Positions 1-11,200 of a DNA stretch of 64,000 nucleotides are shown here, one piece after another. The notes under the pieces were generated by a model. It made no database searches, was not told where the DNA came from, and worked only from the letters and a program-made list of their open reading frames with translations. The DNA lies in the NCBI GenBank assembly GCA_038144425.1, contig JAYQNS010000004.1:1-64000 (forward strand), given 5' to 3'. Origin of the DNA: Salivita marina (lineage in GTDB: Bacteria > Pseudomonadota > Gammaproteobacteria > Pseudomonadales > Azotimanducaceae). Both the position numbers and the translations under genes were made by a program. Each line of letters begins with the position of its first letter. The stretch's first letter is position 1.

Positions 1-202
1 AAAGTGACGTAAAGGGGAAATTTCTTGAAGCAGCGAGGGCGTTTTCTCGCAAAAAATCCTCGGTGACAGAGGGCCCTCGCAGGAAGAATTCATCCTAAGG
101 CCGTTCTCGAGCAGAGAGCGAACAAACTTGCGACCCCGCGCACAAAAGCCCAATCCCCGCTAGAGTGCGCTCATCAGAAAAACGCACGGGGGAGAACACC
201 GC

Positions 203-1897
203 ATGACCGCAAGCCACGCCCTGAGCCGCCAGGAGGCCCTGGCCCAGCTCACCGCAGCAGGCCAGCCCTACGAGCTCGAGACGAAGCCTCACTATGGCGA
301 GCCCTGCCGCGTCTTTAAGAATGCGCCGGAGAGCCTCCGAGCCCTTTATGAAGCCGCCCGCAGCGACGAAACCTTCATCGTCTACCAAGGCGAGCGCCTG
401 AGCTTCGAAGAGACCTGGCAGCAGGCCGCCCGCCTCGCCACCCTGCTGGCCCAGCACGGGGTCGGGAAAGGGGATCGGGTCGCCATCTCCATGCGGAACT
501 ATCCCGAGTGGATCCTGGCTTTTATGGCGGCCACGTCCCTCGGGGCCATCGCCGTCGCCATGAATGCGCTCTGGCAAAGCGACGAGCTGGCCTACGGCCT
601 AACAGACAGCGCCCCAAGAGCTTTCCTCATTGATGAGGAACGCCTGGAACGCCTGAAGGCCGTGCAGGATCGCGACCCCGAGATGGCGGTTTTTACGGTG
701 CGCACGGACGCTGAACATCCCGCCTGGGCCACGCCGCTTGAGCATGCCCTCGCGAGCATCCCGAAAGAGGCGCCCATGCCCCCAGCGGCCATCGATCCCG
801 AAGACGACGCCACGATCCTCTACACGAGCGGCTCCACGGGACATCCGAAGGGCGCCGTGTCATGCCATCGGGCCATCCTTCATGCGCTGCTGTCCTGGGA
901 GCTCGACGGGCAGGCAGCAGCCCTGAGCGCAGGGCTGGAGATTCCCCGTGCCGGAGCGCCAGCCCGCCACGCTCCTCGCCGTGCCCCTGTTCCACGCCAC
1001 GGGTACGCTCGCGGTCTACCTCTCTTCCTATCGCCCCCAGCGCCGTCTTATCAGCATGTATAAGTGGGATGTCGCCGAGGCCGCCAGCCTTATCGAAGAC
1101 GAGCAGATCAACACGGTGGTGGCGCCCGCGGCCATGACCGGGGACCTGGTGGTTTATGCGGAAGAATACGGCGCGGACCTCTCGAGCCTCGACTACGTCG
1201 GCGGAGGCGGCGCGCCGAGGGCCCCGGCGCAGGTGAAGCGCATCGCCCAAAGCTTCGCTAAGGCCCTACCCAATACGGGCTGGGGCATGACGGAAACGAA
1301 CGCCATCGGGACGGGTATCGCGGGGCAGGACTACCTCGACCATCCGGAGAGCTCCGGGCGCGCCTCCGCGGTGCTCGATCTCCGCGTCGTGGACGATGCG
1401 AGCAACTCCCTCCCCCCCAACACGCGTGGGGAGCTTCAAATTCGGGGTACGAGCCTGATCCGCGGCTACTGGAACCGCCCGGACGCTAACGCCGACACCT
1501 TCGTGGACGGCTGGCTCAAAACCGGGGACGTTGCTTACCTGGACGACGAGGGCTATCTGTACATCGTCGATCGCATCAAGGATCTGGTGATTCGCGGCGG
1601 CGAGAACATCGGCTGCGGCGCGGTGGAGGCAGCGCTCCTCGAGCATCCCGCCGTCGCCGAGGCTTCGGTCTATGGCGTCCCCGACGAGCGCCTTGGGGAA
1701 GAGGTGGGCACCACCCCTACTGCACGAGCCCGGTCAGTGAGGCGGAGCTGCGGGACTTCTTGGCCCCGCGCCTCGCGAAGTTTGAGATTCCCCGCTACTT
1801 CACCTTTGCCGAGGAACCCCTACCGCGGACAGCCTCAGGGAAGATTTTGAAGCGGGAGCTGCGGGAAGCATCCATCAACAGAGAGGGTGCGCAATAA
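203..1897 (+). CDS. AMP-binding acyl-CoA ligase (ANL superfamily), two frame breaks
   Basis: Predicted to activate a carboxylic acid with ATP and pass it to CoA; the acid cannot be read from the sequence. The adenylation P-loop reads YTSGSTGHPKG near residue 206, followed by WGMTET, the hinge region GWLKTGDVAYLDDEGY and the catalytic-lysine motif SGKILKREL close to the end, so all parts of the fold are present in about 565 residues. ATG 203 follows GGGGGAG at 188-194. The frame is lost in the C run near 942-945 and near 1707-1712, and the second break restores the frame of the start, ending at TAA 1895-1897. Two one-base errors explain this better than decay. It converges with the secreted-protein gene ending at 1937. 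Confidence 0.85.
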
Positions 1898-1936
1898 AAG
1901 TCGACCGATGAGACAGGTCCAATCAAATGAGGCCGC

Positions 1937-2923
1937 TCACTCATCAATACGAACAACGGAAAGCTCGTCGGAATCAACGGAAAACGCCTCCGGCGGCGTA
2001 ATGATGGCGGTAGAGAGCTCGAGAGAGACGTTTGACTGGGGGCACTCTCCCCCCCCCGCCGGCACCCCCCCGTGAGCAACCTGAAGCGCTAAGCTATCGC
2101 CGCAGATAGAGCCAAAGAACGAGCCATTCGCCACCGCAATATTGAGCGAGGGCGCCGGCTCAGGGGCTTCCACGGCTACCCGGGCATTGATCGCGGAAAT
2201 ATTAAGGCCATCCATAGCGCCGCAATCAAGGCCCCAGGAACTGTCGCAAGCAAAGCGAAGCCCACCGTCTCGGACCGAAATATCGCCGAGAACAATGGAG
2301 CCCTCGCCGATGACGACCTCCGTATTCATTGCAGTAATTCGTACCCCAAGGGAGGACCCCTGGTGGACCGTAAGATGCCCACCTCGCATTACCAGCTCAC
2401 CGGCTCCAGCCCCCTGGGGATGGCTGAGAGAACTAGACTCGGTGAATGTGACGCGCGACGCCTGCCGACCATCAAGCTGCCCGACCATAAGCGCCGACCC
2501 ATCGACATAAAGGGAAGCCGCCTTGAGCGTAAAGTAGTCGGTGACCGTTAACCCGATATTTTTTAACAGGAGCCCACTATTTGGGCCTAGACGAATATCG
2601 CTGAAGGTAAGCTGCGCACCCTCCTCTCCCTCAATGATCATATTTTGCCCGTTAAGAGCGAGGGTGCCCTCGGAACAGGATCCAGAGACGACCATCCGCA
2701 TGAGCCCGGGCGTCGAGGGGAAGGCCCGCGCTACTAGAGAGTCTCCGCTGTCGCAATTGACCCGTATTCCATCCGCGCTTTGTAGCAATCGAAAATTGTC
2801 GTTAATTTCTTCCGCAAGAATCGGCGTGCCCGCGACAAATTCATGGAGCTCCGCGGCCTTTGCAGCGAACGACGCAAAAACGATCATCGTCGACGCAAAT
2901 ATCAATGTTGGGATTCTAATCAT
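1937..2923 (-). CDS. Secreted protein with N-terminal EIN-x-NF motif
   Basis: Unrecognised family. ATG 2921-2923 (MIRIPTLIFA) is chosen because AGGAG sits 8 bases upstream and a signal peptide follows, probably cut near AKAAE. Just after it comes FVAGTPILAEEINDNF, shared in outline with the genes at 2920-4077 and 11679-12589. The remaining ~270 residues are rich in short beta-like stretches (Ile, Val, Leu alternating with Gly, Ser, Asn), as in parallel beta-helix proteins; that fold is inference. Its ATG overlaps the TGA of the preceding gene (ATGA, 2920-2923), so the two are probably translationally coupled. Intact reading frame. Confidence 0.75.
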   Translation of the reverse strand: MIRIPTLIFASTMIVFASFAAKAAELHEFVAGTPILAEEINDNFRLLQSADGIRVNCDSGDSLVARAFPSTPGLMRMVVSGSCSEGTLALNGQNMIIEGEEGAQLTFSDIRLGPNSGLLLKNIGLTVTDYFTLKAASLYVDGSALMVGQLDGRQASRVTFTESSSLSHPQGAGAGELVMRGGHLTVHQGSSLGVRITAMNTEVVIGEGSIVLGDISVRDGGLRFACDSSWGLDCGAMDGLNISAINARVAVEAPEPAPSLNIAVANGSFFGSICGDSLALQVAHGGVPAGGGECPQSNVSLELSTAIITPPEAFSVDSDELSVVRIDE

Positions 2924-4077
2924 GCTCCGAGCTCCTGAAAAACTAGCCAAACTGGTTCACTGGACCGAACAATCGGAGCAGACAGGGTTCGCAAAGAAGC
3001 CTCTGGCATCATTAAAGACTCCCCTTCGTAGCTACTTGATGAGGAAACGTTCACGTTTTCCCACGAGCGACCGGAGGTAATATGCGAACCGTTGTTTAAG
3101 GTTAGCTGTGATCCGTCAAGGCACGAGGACGCTGACGAGAAATGGCCCAGGGATGACGTCAATATATTTGGACCATCCAAGCAGATGTTTACGACCGAAA
3201 CGGTCGCATTCCTCGATTGCATAGAAATCAGCTCCGGCGGAACTCCCGTTGGCTCCTGGACTTGGTCTCCATTCTCGTCCGTAGGGTAGCTGAACTCCTC
3301 ACCCGTGAGGATGAAGCTCGCGTTCTCCCGCGCGCGTATCGTAGTCGGTCGAGAGGTAGAAAAATTGGCGCCCGCATCTCGACCGAGGGACATGCGAGAC
3401 AGGGATCCAACAAACAGCCCCGTAGACCCGCAGCTTTCCTTAAGGAAAATCCCGAGTCTGGAGTGGGAGTACGCAGCTATGGATCCAAAGTCATCTAACC
3501 CACCTTCGCAGCCGTAATCCCCTAGGCCAATATAAGCATTACCTTGCCCAAAAATTCTGGGTAGCCCAAACAGATTGTTTGGGTCTCGGTCTAAGAATTC
3601 TGCCGTTCGAGAGGTCTGCGCCTTCGACCTAAATGGTAAGTTTGCTTCGATGGCACCTCGAGATACCGTTAGAAACCCCACCGACGCCCGAACCTCTAAG
3701 CTCAGCGCTGCGAAAGCGATTTCCAGGATATCTGCGTCGAGCGCCGCTGAATCGTCTCCGAGGATGCGAACCCCGGTGAAAGAATCAAGTTTCAAATGGT
3801 CCTCAACGCAGACGCCGGATATCGTGATGTCAATCGCCCTCGCACTGGCCCCGGCAATCGTTTCCGTTAAAAGATTAGTCCCCGAAGAGCAGTCGATGTT
3901 GTACTCCGCTCGCTTGCCATCGCCGCTCTGCGCAAGAAAGGCAAAATTCTCGTTCATCTTTGAGCTTTCGATGACCTGCCCAGGCTGAAAAACATGAGGG
4001 GACTTCTGCCGCGAATCCCGAGCTCGCGACCCCAATAAGACGCCAAGGCCAAATAAGCTGCTGATTCGACAGCCCAT
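2920..4077 (-). CDS. Secreted beta-rich protein with MN-x-NF motif
   Basis: Unrecognised family, paralogous in layout to the gene it overlaps at 1937-2923. The start at 4075-4077 (MGCRISSLFG) has AAGGAG 9 bases upstream and gives a short signal-like segment; the longer frame open to 4173 has no such site. VFQPGQVIESSKMNENF follows the export signal. The body of ~340 residues has repeating hydrophobic/Gly/Ser beta-like stretches and scattered Cys. Only 19 bases separate it from the stop of the giant gene at 4097, and its own stop overlaps the next start, so the three probably form one transcription unit. Intact. Confidence 0.75.
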   Translation of the reverse strand: MGCRISSLFGLGVLLGSRARDSRQKSPHVFQPGQVIESSKMNENFAFLAQSGDGKRAEYNIDCSSGTNLLTETIAGASARAIDITISGVCVEDHLKLDSFTGVRILGDDSAALDADILEIAFAALSLEVRASVGFLTVSRGAIEANLPFRSKAQTSRTAEFLDRDPNNLFGLPRIFGQGNAYIGLGDYGCEGGLDDFGSIAAYSHSRLGIFLKESCGSTGLFVGSLSRMSLGRDAGANFSTSRPTTIRARENASFILTGEEFSYPTDENGDQVQEPTGVPPELISMQSRNATVSVVNICLDGPNILTSSLGHFSSASSCLDGSQLTLNNGSHITSGRSWENVNVSSSSSYEGESLMMPEASLRTLSAPIVRSSEPVWLVFQELGA

Positions 4078-4096
4078 AACCTGTGCTCCTTTGTGC

Positions 4097-5257
4097 CTAG
4101 CCATAAAGGGCCTCCCCCCATCTCGCCTCATTGAATTTACCAACGGGGATAACACCACCAGGACTCTCATCAAGCGTTAAACCAGAAGTAGAGTCCTCTT
4201 CACCCTTTCCATCATTCCAACGATCTGGGTAGCCATCTTTGTCCTCGTCGACCGACGCTGCCGGGTCCTGAGGGAAGGCGTCGAATACGTCAACGACTCC
4301 ATCACCATCGAAGTCAGCTTGCGCGCCAGCAAATTCGGCCTCGTCCCAGTTAGAGCTATCGAAAACCCCCGGCGGCAAGCCCCCGCTTCCGGGCTGACCG
4401 CCCGGGCTCTCATCAAGCTGCAGCCCAGACGTTGAATCCCCTTCCCCAAATCCCCTATTCCACGCTTCAGGCCGCCCATCCTGATCCTCGTCGGCAGAAG
4501 CGGCCGGATCTTCCGGGAAAGCGTCTACGTTATCCTCAAAGCCATCCTCGTCCGTGTCAGGGCTGCTGGCCGCTTCCTCGCTACTTTCAAACCAACGAAC
4601 CGATCCTTCAAAGATTCGGCCTTCAAGAACCTCGACGGTCAGGGGCAAGTCGACCCGACCCCCTCGTCCATCAAGAAGGAATAGACGTAATTGGAATTCG
4701 CCGACGGGGGTATCGCTACACACATAGAGGCTGCTCTCTCCGCCACGACCTAATAGGTCCATGCGCCCCCCTGAGAGGGTCGAACTTGGGTAGATCGTCA
4801 AGGAGCCATGATGCTCAAGCTCGGGGGCCAGCTCGTCGAGCCCGAACTCACGACATTGGCTATCCTCGCGGCTGCCCGTACCCTCGAGAGGACGGTAAAT
4901 TCTGAGGTGGCTCTTGAGCGAACTTGAGCTAAGATCGCTGACCAGCTGCCCATCTCTAAGCGCAACGAGATTCATGTAAATCGGGGTGGCTGCGCCCCGG
5001 ATTTCGAAGCCATTGTCTACGGCCCCGCCCTCCGGTATGCGCAGACTCAGCGATCCGCCGCTTTGACGTAGGTACCGAGCAAACTCATCTTCCTGATCCG
5101 CAAGCCGCTGGGGATCGCTCTCCCAAAGGGACGTGCCCTGTTCATCTGCCGAGGCGAATTCAGCAATACTCGACCCCTCGCCAAATTCGAAGCGGCCCCC
5201 AACCATGCCGCCCCGGAAGTGAGCCGACAGGCCGGCCTGGAGCATGATCAAAGGCAA
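4097..5257 (-). CDS. Giant protein C-terminus: second module and DPAAS calcium repeats
   Basis: C-terminal fragment of the giant protein. It begins inside the second of two related modules (GGMVGGRFEFG, later LRIYRP, GGRMDLLGRGGE, LYVCSDTP), then two calcium repeats of the form DxDGDG..D..DAFP.DPAAS.DED.DG.PD.WN, each followed by DSTSGLxLDESPGG and a short F-rich tail ending DEAEFAG or GEALYG. The stop is true because a gene with a good ribosome-binding site starts 19 bases later. The frame break with the preceding fragment lies at about 5210-5260. Confidence 0.7.
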   Translation of the reverse strand: MPLIMLQAGLSAHFRGGMVGGRFEFGEGSSIAEFASADEQGTSLWESDPQRLADQEDEFARYLRQSGGSLSLRIPEGGAVDNGFEIRGAATPIYMNLVALRDGQLVSDLSSSSLKSHLRIYRPLEGTGSREDSQCREFGLDELAPELEHHGSLTIYPSSTLSGGRMDLLGRGGESSLYVCSDTPVGEFQLRLFLLDGRGGRVDLPLTVEVLEGRIFEGSVRWFESSEEAASSPDTDEDGFEDNVDAFPEDPAASADEDQDGRPEAWNRGFGEGDSTSGLQLDESPGGQPGSGGLPPGVFDSSNWDEAEFAGAQADFDGDGVVDVFDAFPQDPAASVDEDKDGYPDRWNDGKGEEDSTSGLTLDESPGGVIPVGKFNEARWGEALYG

Positions 5258-8200
5258 AACTTTCGAAGGATTCGGTCAGCGCGAAATGGTAGTAGATACC
5301 ATCGGGATAGCGAATACAGCGATTATCAGCACACACTGGATCCCAGACGCTGCTATCTAAGGGCGCCCCATCCCATCCGTCCTCAGCACCATCGCCATCG
5401 CTATCTGCTCGAAATGCATTAGTTCCGTAGCTAGCCTCAAACTCATCGCTCAGCCCATCTCCATCGTCATCGCTGTCCAGCATCTCCTCTTCATGAATTT
5501 CAGGGGTGTACCCCTCAACAAAACGATCGGGAATTCCATCATTATCGCGATCATGGGCGAAGCGCTGATCGTTAGGGAATGCGTCCAGAGAATCTGGGAT
5601 GCCGTCACCATCACCGTCGGGAAGCGAAAAATCTGCATTCTTCCAGGAGAGGAAGCCTCCATATACCCGCGCCTTTGCGATCTCGATGGTGAGAGAGAGG
5701 TCACGCCGGCCTCCCCGTCCGTCTAAGGCAACCAGCGCAATGTCATACCGTCCCTCGGGCGTATCGGAGCAAAGATACAGGCTGTTCTCTCCTCCCCGTC
5801 CGAGGAGATCCATTCTGCCACCAGCGATCGCGTTGCTGGGGAAGAGACTCACCTGGCCGTGATGCGAGAGGCCAGAGGCATAGCGGGCAAAGCCGTCTCC
5901 CGCCTCAACGCACTGACCGCCCTCCCGGCTCCCTGAGCCAGGCAGGGGGGCGGTAGATAGTCAGGAATGGATTTTGAACCTCGATATCGCAAGCGGCGTC
6001 GCAGCCCTCATTGAAGGTGGTCAGATTCAGCCTGACAAGCTTCCCCCCCCTCAAGGAGGAACCCATTATCGACCCGTCCCTCGGAGTCAGGAACAGCTGC
6101 AGCTCGGTGGCGCCAGACAAATAGCTACTTAGCGCGGTCTGCTGATCCGCCCAGGCAGAGGGATCGGCCTGGAAGAGGAATTGACCATCGTCATTCGCCG
6201 TCCGGTAAGTCTCCGGTGCGCTCGGGTCGCCAAACAGGAAGCTACCACCCACCAAACCCCCACTGAACTGAGCGCCTGTTACGCGATCCCGTGCTCAAAG
6301 GCAAAGGGGGCCTCAACCTCCGACAGATCGCTCGGTAGGGCTTTAAGCGCCAGGTGATAGATCACTTCGTCGTCGTATTCGATGCAGCTATTACCCACGC
6401 AAACCGGTCTCCCGCGGTCCCGTCAGGGGCGCGGAGTCGAAGCCATCCGGGCGACCGTCATCATCACTGTCGCTGCGATAGGGATCGGTGCCTAACGCGA
6501 GCTCGCGCTCATTGCTCAAACCATCGTTATCAGGTCTAAGTCGAGCGTCACATCATTCTCGTTGGCGGAAAAGCCCGGATTAAAGCGGTCCGGGAGACCA
6601 TCACGATCATCATCCAGCGAGAATCGCTCATCGTCCGGGAAGGCATCGTAGGGGTCACCCACCCCATCTCCGTCTCGGTCGTCTCCGGGAGATCCTCCAC
6701 TTCCCCGAATACGGCCTCGTCAAAGCGGCTGCCGTCGAATAGACCCGTCTCTACTCCCGACCCACCACCCGGTGCACCGTCGAATCCCTCACCGCCATCA
6801 TCATCCAACACCAAACCAGTGGTGGAGTCCTCCGAGCCGCGACCGCCATTCCAGCGATCGGGGCGACCATCTGAGTCTCTATCGATGGAAGCTGCCGGAT
6901 CGTCGGGGAACGCATCATAGATATCGGGGACACCATCACCGTCGCTATCCCCAATTTCTCCCGCGCCATCGCCAAATACGGAGCCGTCGAATTCCGTTTG
7001 ATCAAAAACGCCGACGGTCGTCGTCGACCAATCCTGGTCGCCAGAATCCACCGGCGCCCCGCCCACCCCAACGCGGCTATCGAGCACGAGGCCCGTGGTT
7101 GAATCCTGCTGCGTATAGCCCGCATTCCAGACGTCCGGGAATCCATCCTGGTCTAGATCGAGGGATGCGGCGGGATCGTTCGGGAAGGCATCCTGCCCGT
7201 TGGCACGCCATCGCCGTCCGCATCCCCGCCGGGCGATTCGCCTCCGCTTGTTTCCCCATCAGCCTGGGGCAGCACCCCTTGATTAGCTGCGTCGAGGGGA
7301 CGGGGATCCACGGCGTCAATAAGCCCATCGTCGTCAGCATCTACCAGTTCAACCAGCACCTCAAAACCGGCATCGTCAGCACAGACATCCGCTGAACCGG
7401 AAAGGGTAAGCACGCCCTCAGAAAGGACGCGTTCCAACCCCGGGTTTGCGAACAAAGAGCGGCCCCTCCAACTCCACCTCAAGTTCGCAGAACAAACCCG
7501 ATCCGCGCGCCGCAGGCGTCAGGACAAGATTTCCAGTTCGGAATTCAACGAAGGGCCGGACGCTTTGAGGCACGACTACACCCCTGGCGCCGAAGGGTAA
7601 TCGCGGGAATTTTTCCGTAGGCGGAAAAACCGCCCCTGGAGGAGGCTGATAATAATTCTCGGGATCCCCTCCGGAATCTCCGCCGTAACCGCCCGAAATT
7701 CTTCTGTCGACGGAGCGCGGGGCTCGTTGGGTCAATCGCCGCCATAATAATCGACGTATCCCAGCGCCGTTAACGGCAGGGCTCAACGCAAGGGCCTCAT
7801 CACCTTGGCTTAGGAATGTTTCCAGATCAGCGGTGCCCTGCCAGTACTGGTGGGTCGTTGAATCCTTAAAGTAGAAGACCCACTGATCCCCTTGAATAAA
7901 CACGTTCGCGATGCCCGGGAAGGCATTTCCACGATTGTCGGGGTAAACGGGCGTTCCGTAGTAACGATTGGAACGATAGCTTTCCTGGTCAAAGGCAAGC
8001 ACTTCAAAATCTGAAAGGTCAGCGCAGCGCTGTTGCCCAGAGGCAAGACTTACGGCACAGGCGGTTTCGCGATCCGGCACTGGAGAGGCAATGGGAATGC
8101 CCCAATCCTCGATGCGCATCCCTTCCGGGCGAGGCCCAGAATGGTCAGCCCGCCACGCATCTAAGACCGCCTGGGTCAAGTCTAATTCGTAGTTGAGCAC

Positions 8201-11200
8201 TTCCCCCGAGTCGTTCTGATAGGCGAGGGCCACCGAGAAGGCCTGCTCATCAGCAGCCGGCGTGACGAAAAACTCCTGATTTCCGCCCCGGATGTAGAGG
8301 CTCGAATTTGCCCCGACGGAAAGCGTATCGCCGTTCTGAACGGGAGCCCCATTGATGGAAATCAGAGTGGCGTCAGGCGCTAGAGCCTTTTTAAAGGAAA
8401 CGTAATTTTTCGTGAGGGCGAAGGGAGAATACTTAACGTCCGTGCCCGTTCCGTTCTGCGCCTGCCAGTTGTACATCGAGGCGCCGGACTCGGCGAGTTT
8501 GAAGACAAAGGTTCCATCTTGTGACCGCAACTCGCTATCCGAAGCCGCATCTTCGAAGGCCCAAAGCCGGGCGCCATCCTGGTCCAGAAGCGGATGGGTA
8601 CCGATGAGGGGCGAGGACTCGGACTTCAAGGTGCGGCCGTTTAGGTATCCGCCATAGGACCAATACAGATTCCCCTCGTGCCTAACAATTCGACTCCAAA
8701 TGTTATCCGCATCAAGCGAAACCAGTTTTCGAGGGTCGAACCGTCGTGAGGGAAATGCGTTCGTCATCAAAATTATTAAGCGCGTCGTCTTGATAGATGT
8801 AGGGGAACTCAAACACGGCGAACACGTCTTCATTCAGCCACAGCACACCCACAACAAAGAAATTCCCATCTGGCTGAATCGGTGTGAGCTGACCCGCTGG
8901 CGACAAATGCCATGCAATCGTGCTGTTGGTTCCCCCGCTTACCCCCGACGGCAGCTGCTGGGACCAATTAAACCCTTGCATTACAGCAGCACCATCAGCG
9001 CGGAAATCAATTCCACGACGCGAGTAGTCGAATTCCATGCTCGAAACGAGCGCCCGCGGCTCGATGTCTCCCCGGTCGGACGGGAGCAGGCACAGCGCCT
9101 CGCCGTCCGATACCTGCACTCGGTAGATCGAGCAGGGCTCCGGATCCAAACCAAATAGTGCCCGTTGGATATGGTTGCTAGTCAGAAGATAGAGGGCCTC
9201 TCCCGAGGGCGTTATTTGAGCCTCGGCAACAAAGGTGGAGCTAGACGCTCTAAGCGCATTGCTTAGAACTTCACTAGACGCATCGAGGAAGATGGTGTTG
9301 AGCTGCGCGGTGAGCGCCTCGTTACCGCTATCCGCAGCGTAGGCACGATTGATCAGAGACGGGAGGGTGAACCAACCGTTTGCGCTGGCCTGGGCATTCT
9401 CCTCCTGGCTCAGCTGATCCGCTAGGCGGAGCGCAACCGCACCGTTAATCCGAGCCCGCAGCGATTTCGACTTCGAGTCATCCAGGGGGAAGATATCCTC
9501 CCATCGAGCACGCCGTCGTTATCGTCATCAATGTCTACCAGATTCGGGACGCCATCATTGTCGGTGTCGAGAGGCCCGCTATCCAAGACATCCGGAATAC
9601 CGTCGCCGTCATCGTCGAGGTCCGCATTGTCCCCGGTGCCATCTCCATCGGTATCAAAAGCTTCAGAGGAATCGAGGGGATACAGGTCTACAAGATCGGC
9701 GACGCCGTCAAGGTCGGAGTCTCGGCCTACGAGGCTATCCGTTGGGTCCGCGTCCAGCACATCAGGGATGCCGTCCTGATCTTCATCAACTCCGAGCAGG
9801 GGCGCATCCGCAAAACGGAGCGGATCCTGCGGGTAGGCATCGCTGTTATCCCCCACCCCGTCGCCATCGGTGTCCTGGTGCTCGTTCGGATTGAAGGGAA
9901 GGCATCATCATCGCCAACATACCCATCCCCATCCGTATCCACCTCCGCCATCAAGGTCGGATCATCCGCAACGACCGTCGTGAAGATCTCCTCCACCTCG
10001 CTGCTGTCCTCAATCTCCGGCGTCAAATCCTTCGTGCTCTGACCACTCTTCAGCGCCGTCTTCGTCGCCGCCACATCCTGAGGCACCGCGCTGCGCTTCA
10101 CCGAAGCCTTCGCCAGCTCCTTACCACTGCTCGACGCCAAAGCATCGTCCGAAAGACCCGCCACCACCTTCCCAGCGTTCGCCCCCGCACGAAGCGCAAT
10201 CTCCGCAATGGCTTCCGCTTCCTCTTCGTCCTCCGGATCCACCTCCAGCCACACCGCCATCGCGTCCGTAATCACGTCCGCCACCGAATCCTGCACCGCC
10301 TCACTCTTCAGCGTATTCGCCGCGGCCTCCGCGCCACCGCTTGCCACACGCTGCTCCGTCAGCGTCGCCATGGACTCAATCATCGCGTCCACAAGACGCG
10401 CATCGTCCTTCCCCGCCTTACTCTTCGCCGCCGCAAGCGCCTTCGGTACCCCCTCCGTCGCCGCCCAAAGGGTCGTCTCCGCGTCCGGGTCATCCTCAGC
10501 CACCGCGCCCGCCGCCTGAAGCTTCTCCACCAGCTGCTCCGGAGGATTCCCTTCTTCGTCAGCTCCCCTACCAGCTGCACCTGGAACTTCGGCTGCTGCA
10601 GAAGCTTCGCCCCGCAGCACTTTGCGTCTTCACAAAGTCCGCAAGCCCCGAGCCCGATTGGCTCGCCGCCTTCGCCACCGTATCCAGCATGGTGTCCGTC
10701 ACCGACGGGGGTGCCGTCGCCCCCTCCGCCGCCGGCGTAAAGCTTGGATCTTCCGAGAACGCTTCAAAATCCACGGACCCCCCAAAGAGACCCGTCACAA
10801 TGGCCTGACCCGTGGCCTTGAAGTCCGAACCCTTCACCTCGCTCAGGGGCGGTGCGTCGGGATCATCCATCAGGGTGCTTGAGGCCGCCTCCGTGATCGG
10901 CGTTACGTGCGCCGTTATCGTCGTCCCCGCCTTCGCCGGGGCATCTCCGATGATCGTCCGAATCTGCGTGCCGTCCTGAGCCCTGACCCAGAGCACCACC
11001 GGGAAGGTCACGTCCTTAGGAAGCTCAAGGGTGTAGGTGCCGTTGCTCGCTGTGGTCGCCGATACCGCTATCGCCTGACCATTCGCATCCGTCGCCGAGA
11101 CCGACGCCCCGGCGAGGGCCGCCCCCACGGCCGCCGCACCGCTCACCTCCGTGCTTCTCTGGCTTGCCACCGCCAAAAGCCATTTCGGTAGCCCACGGCA

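Noticed and set aside
693..1250. Long minus-strand frames opposite the acyl-CoA ligase
   Set aside because: Arg/Ala/Gly-rich shadow frames of a GC-rich gene; the plus strand holds all family motifs.
5219..7395. Plus-strand frames across the giant gene (His/Arg/Ser-rich)
   Set aside because: They are antisense images of Asp-rich calcium repeats, with no start signals or known motifs.
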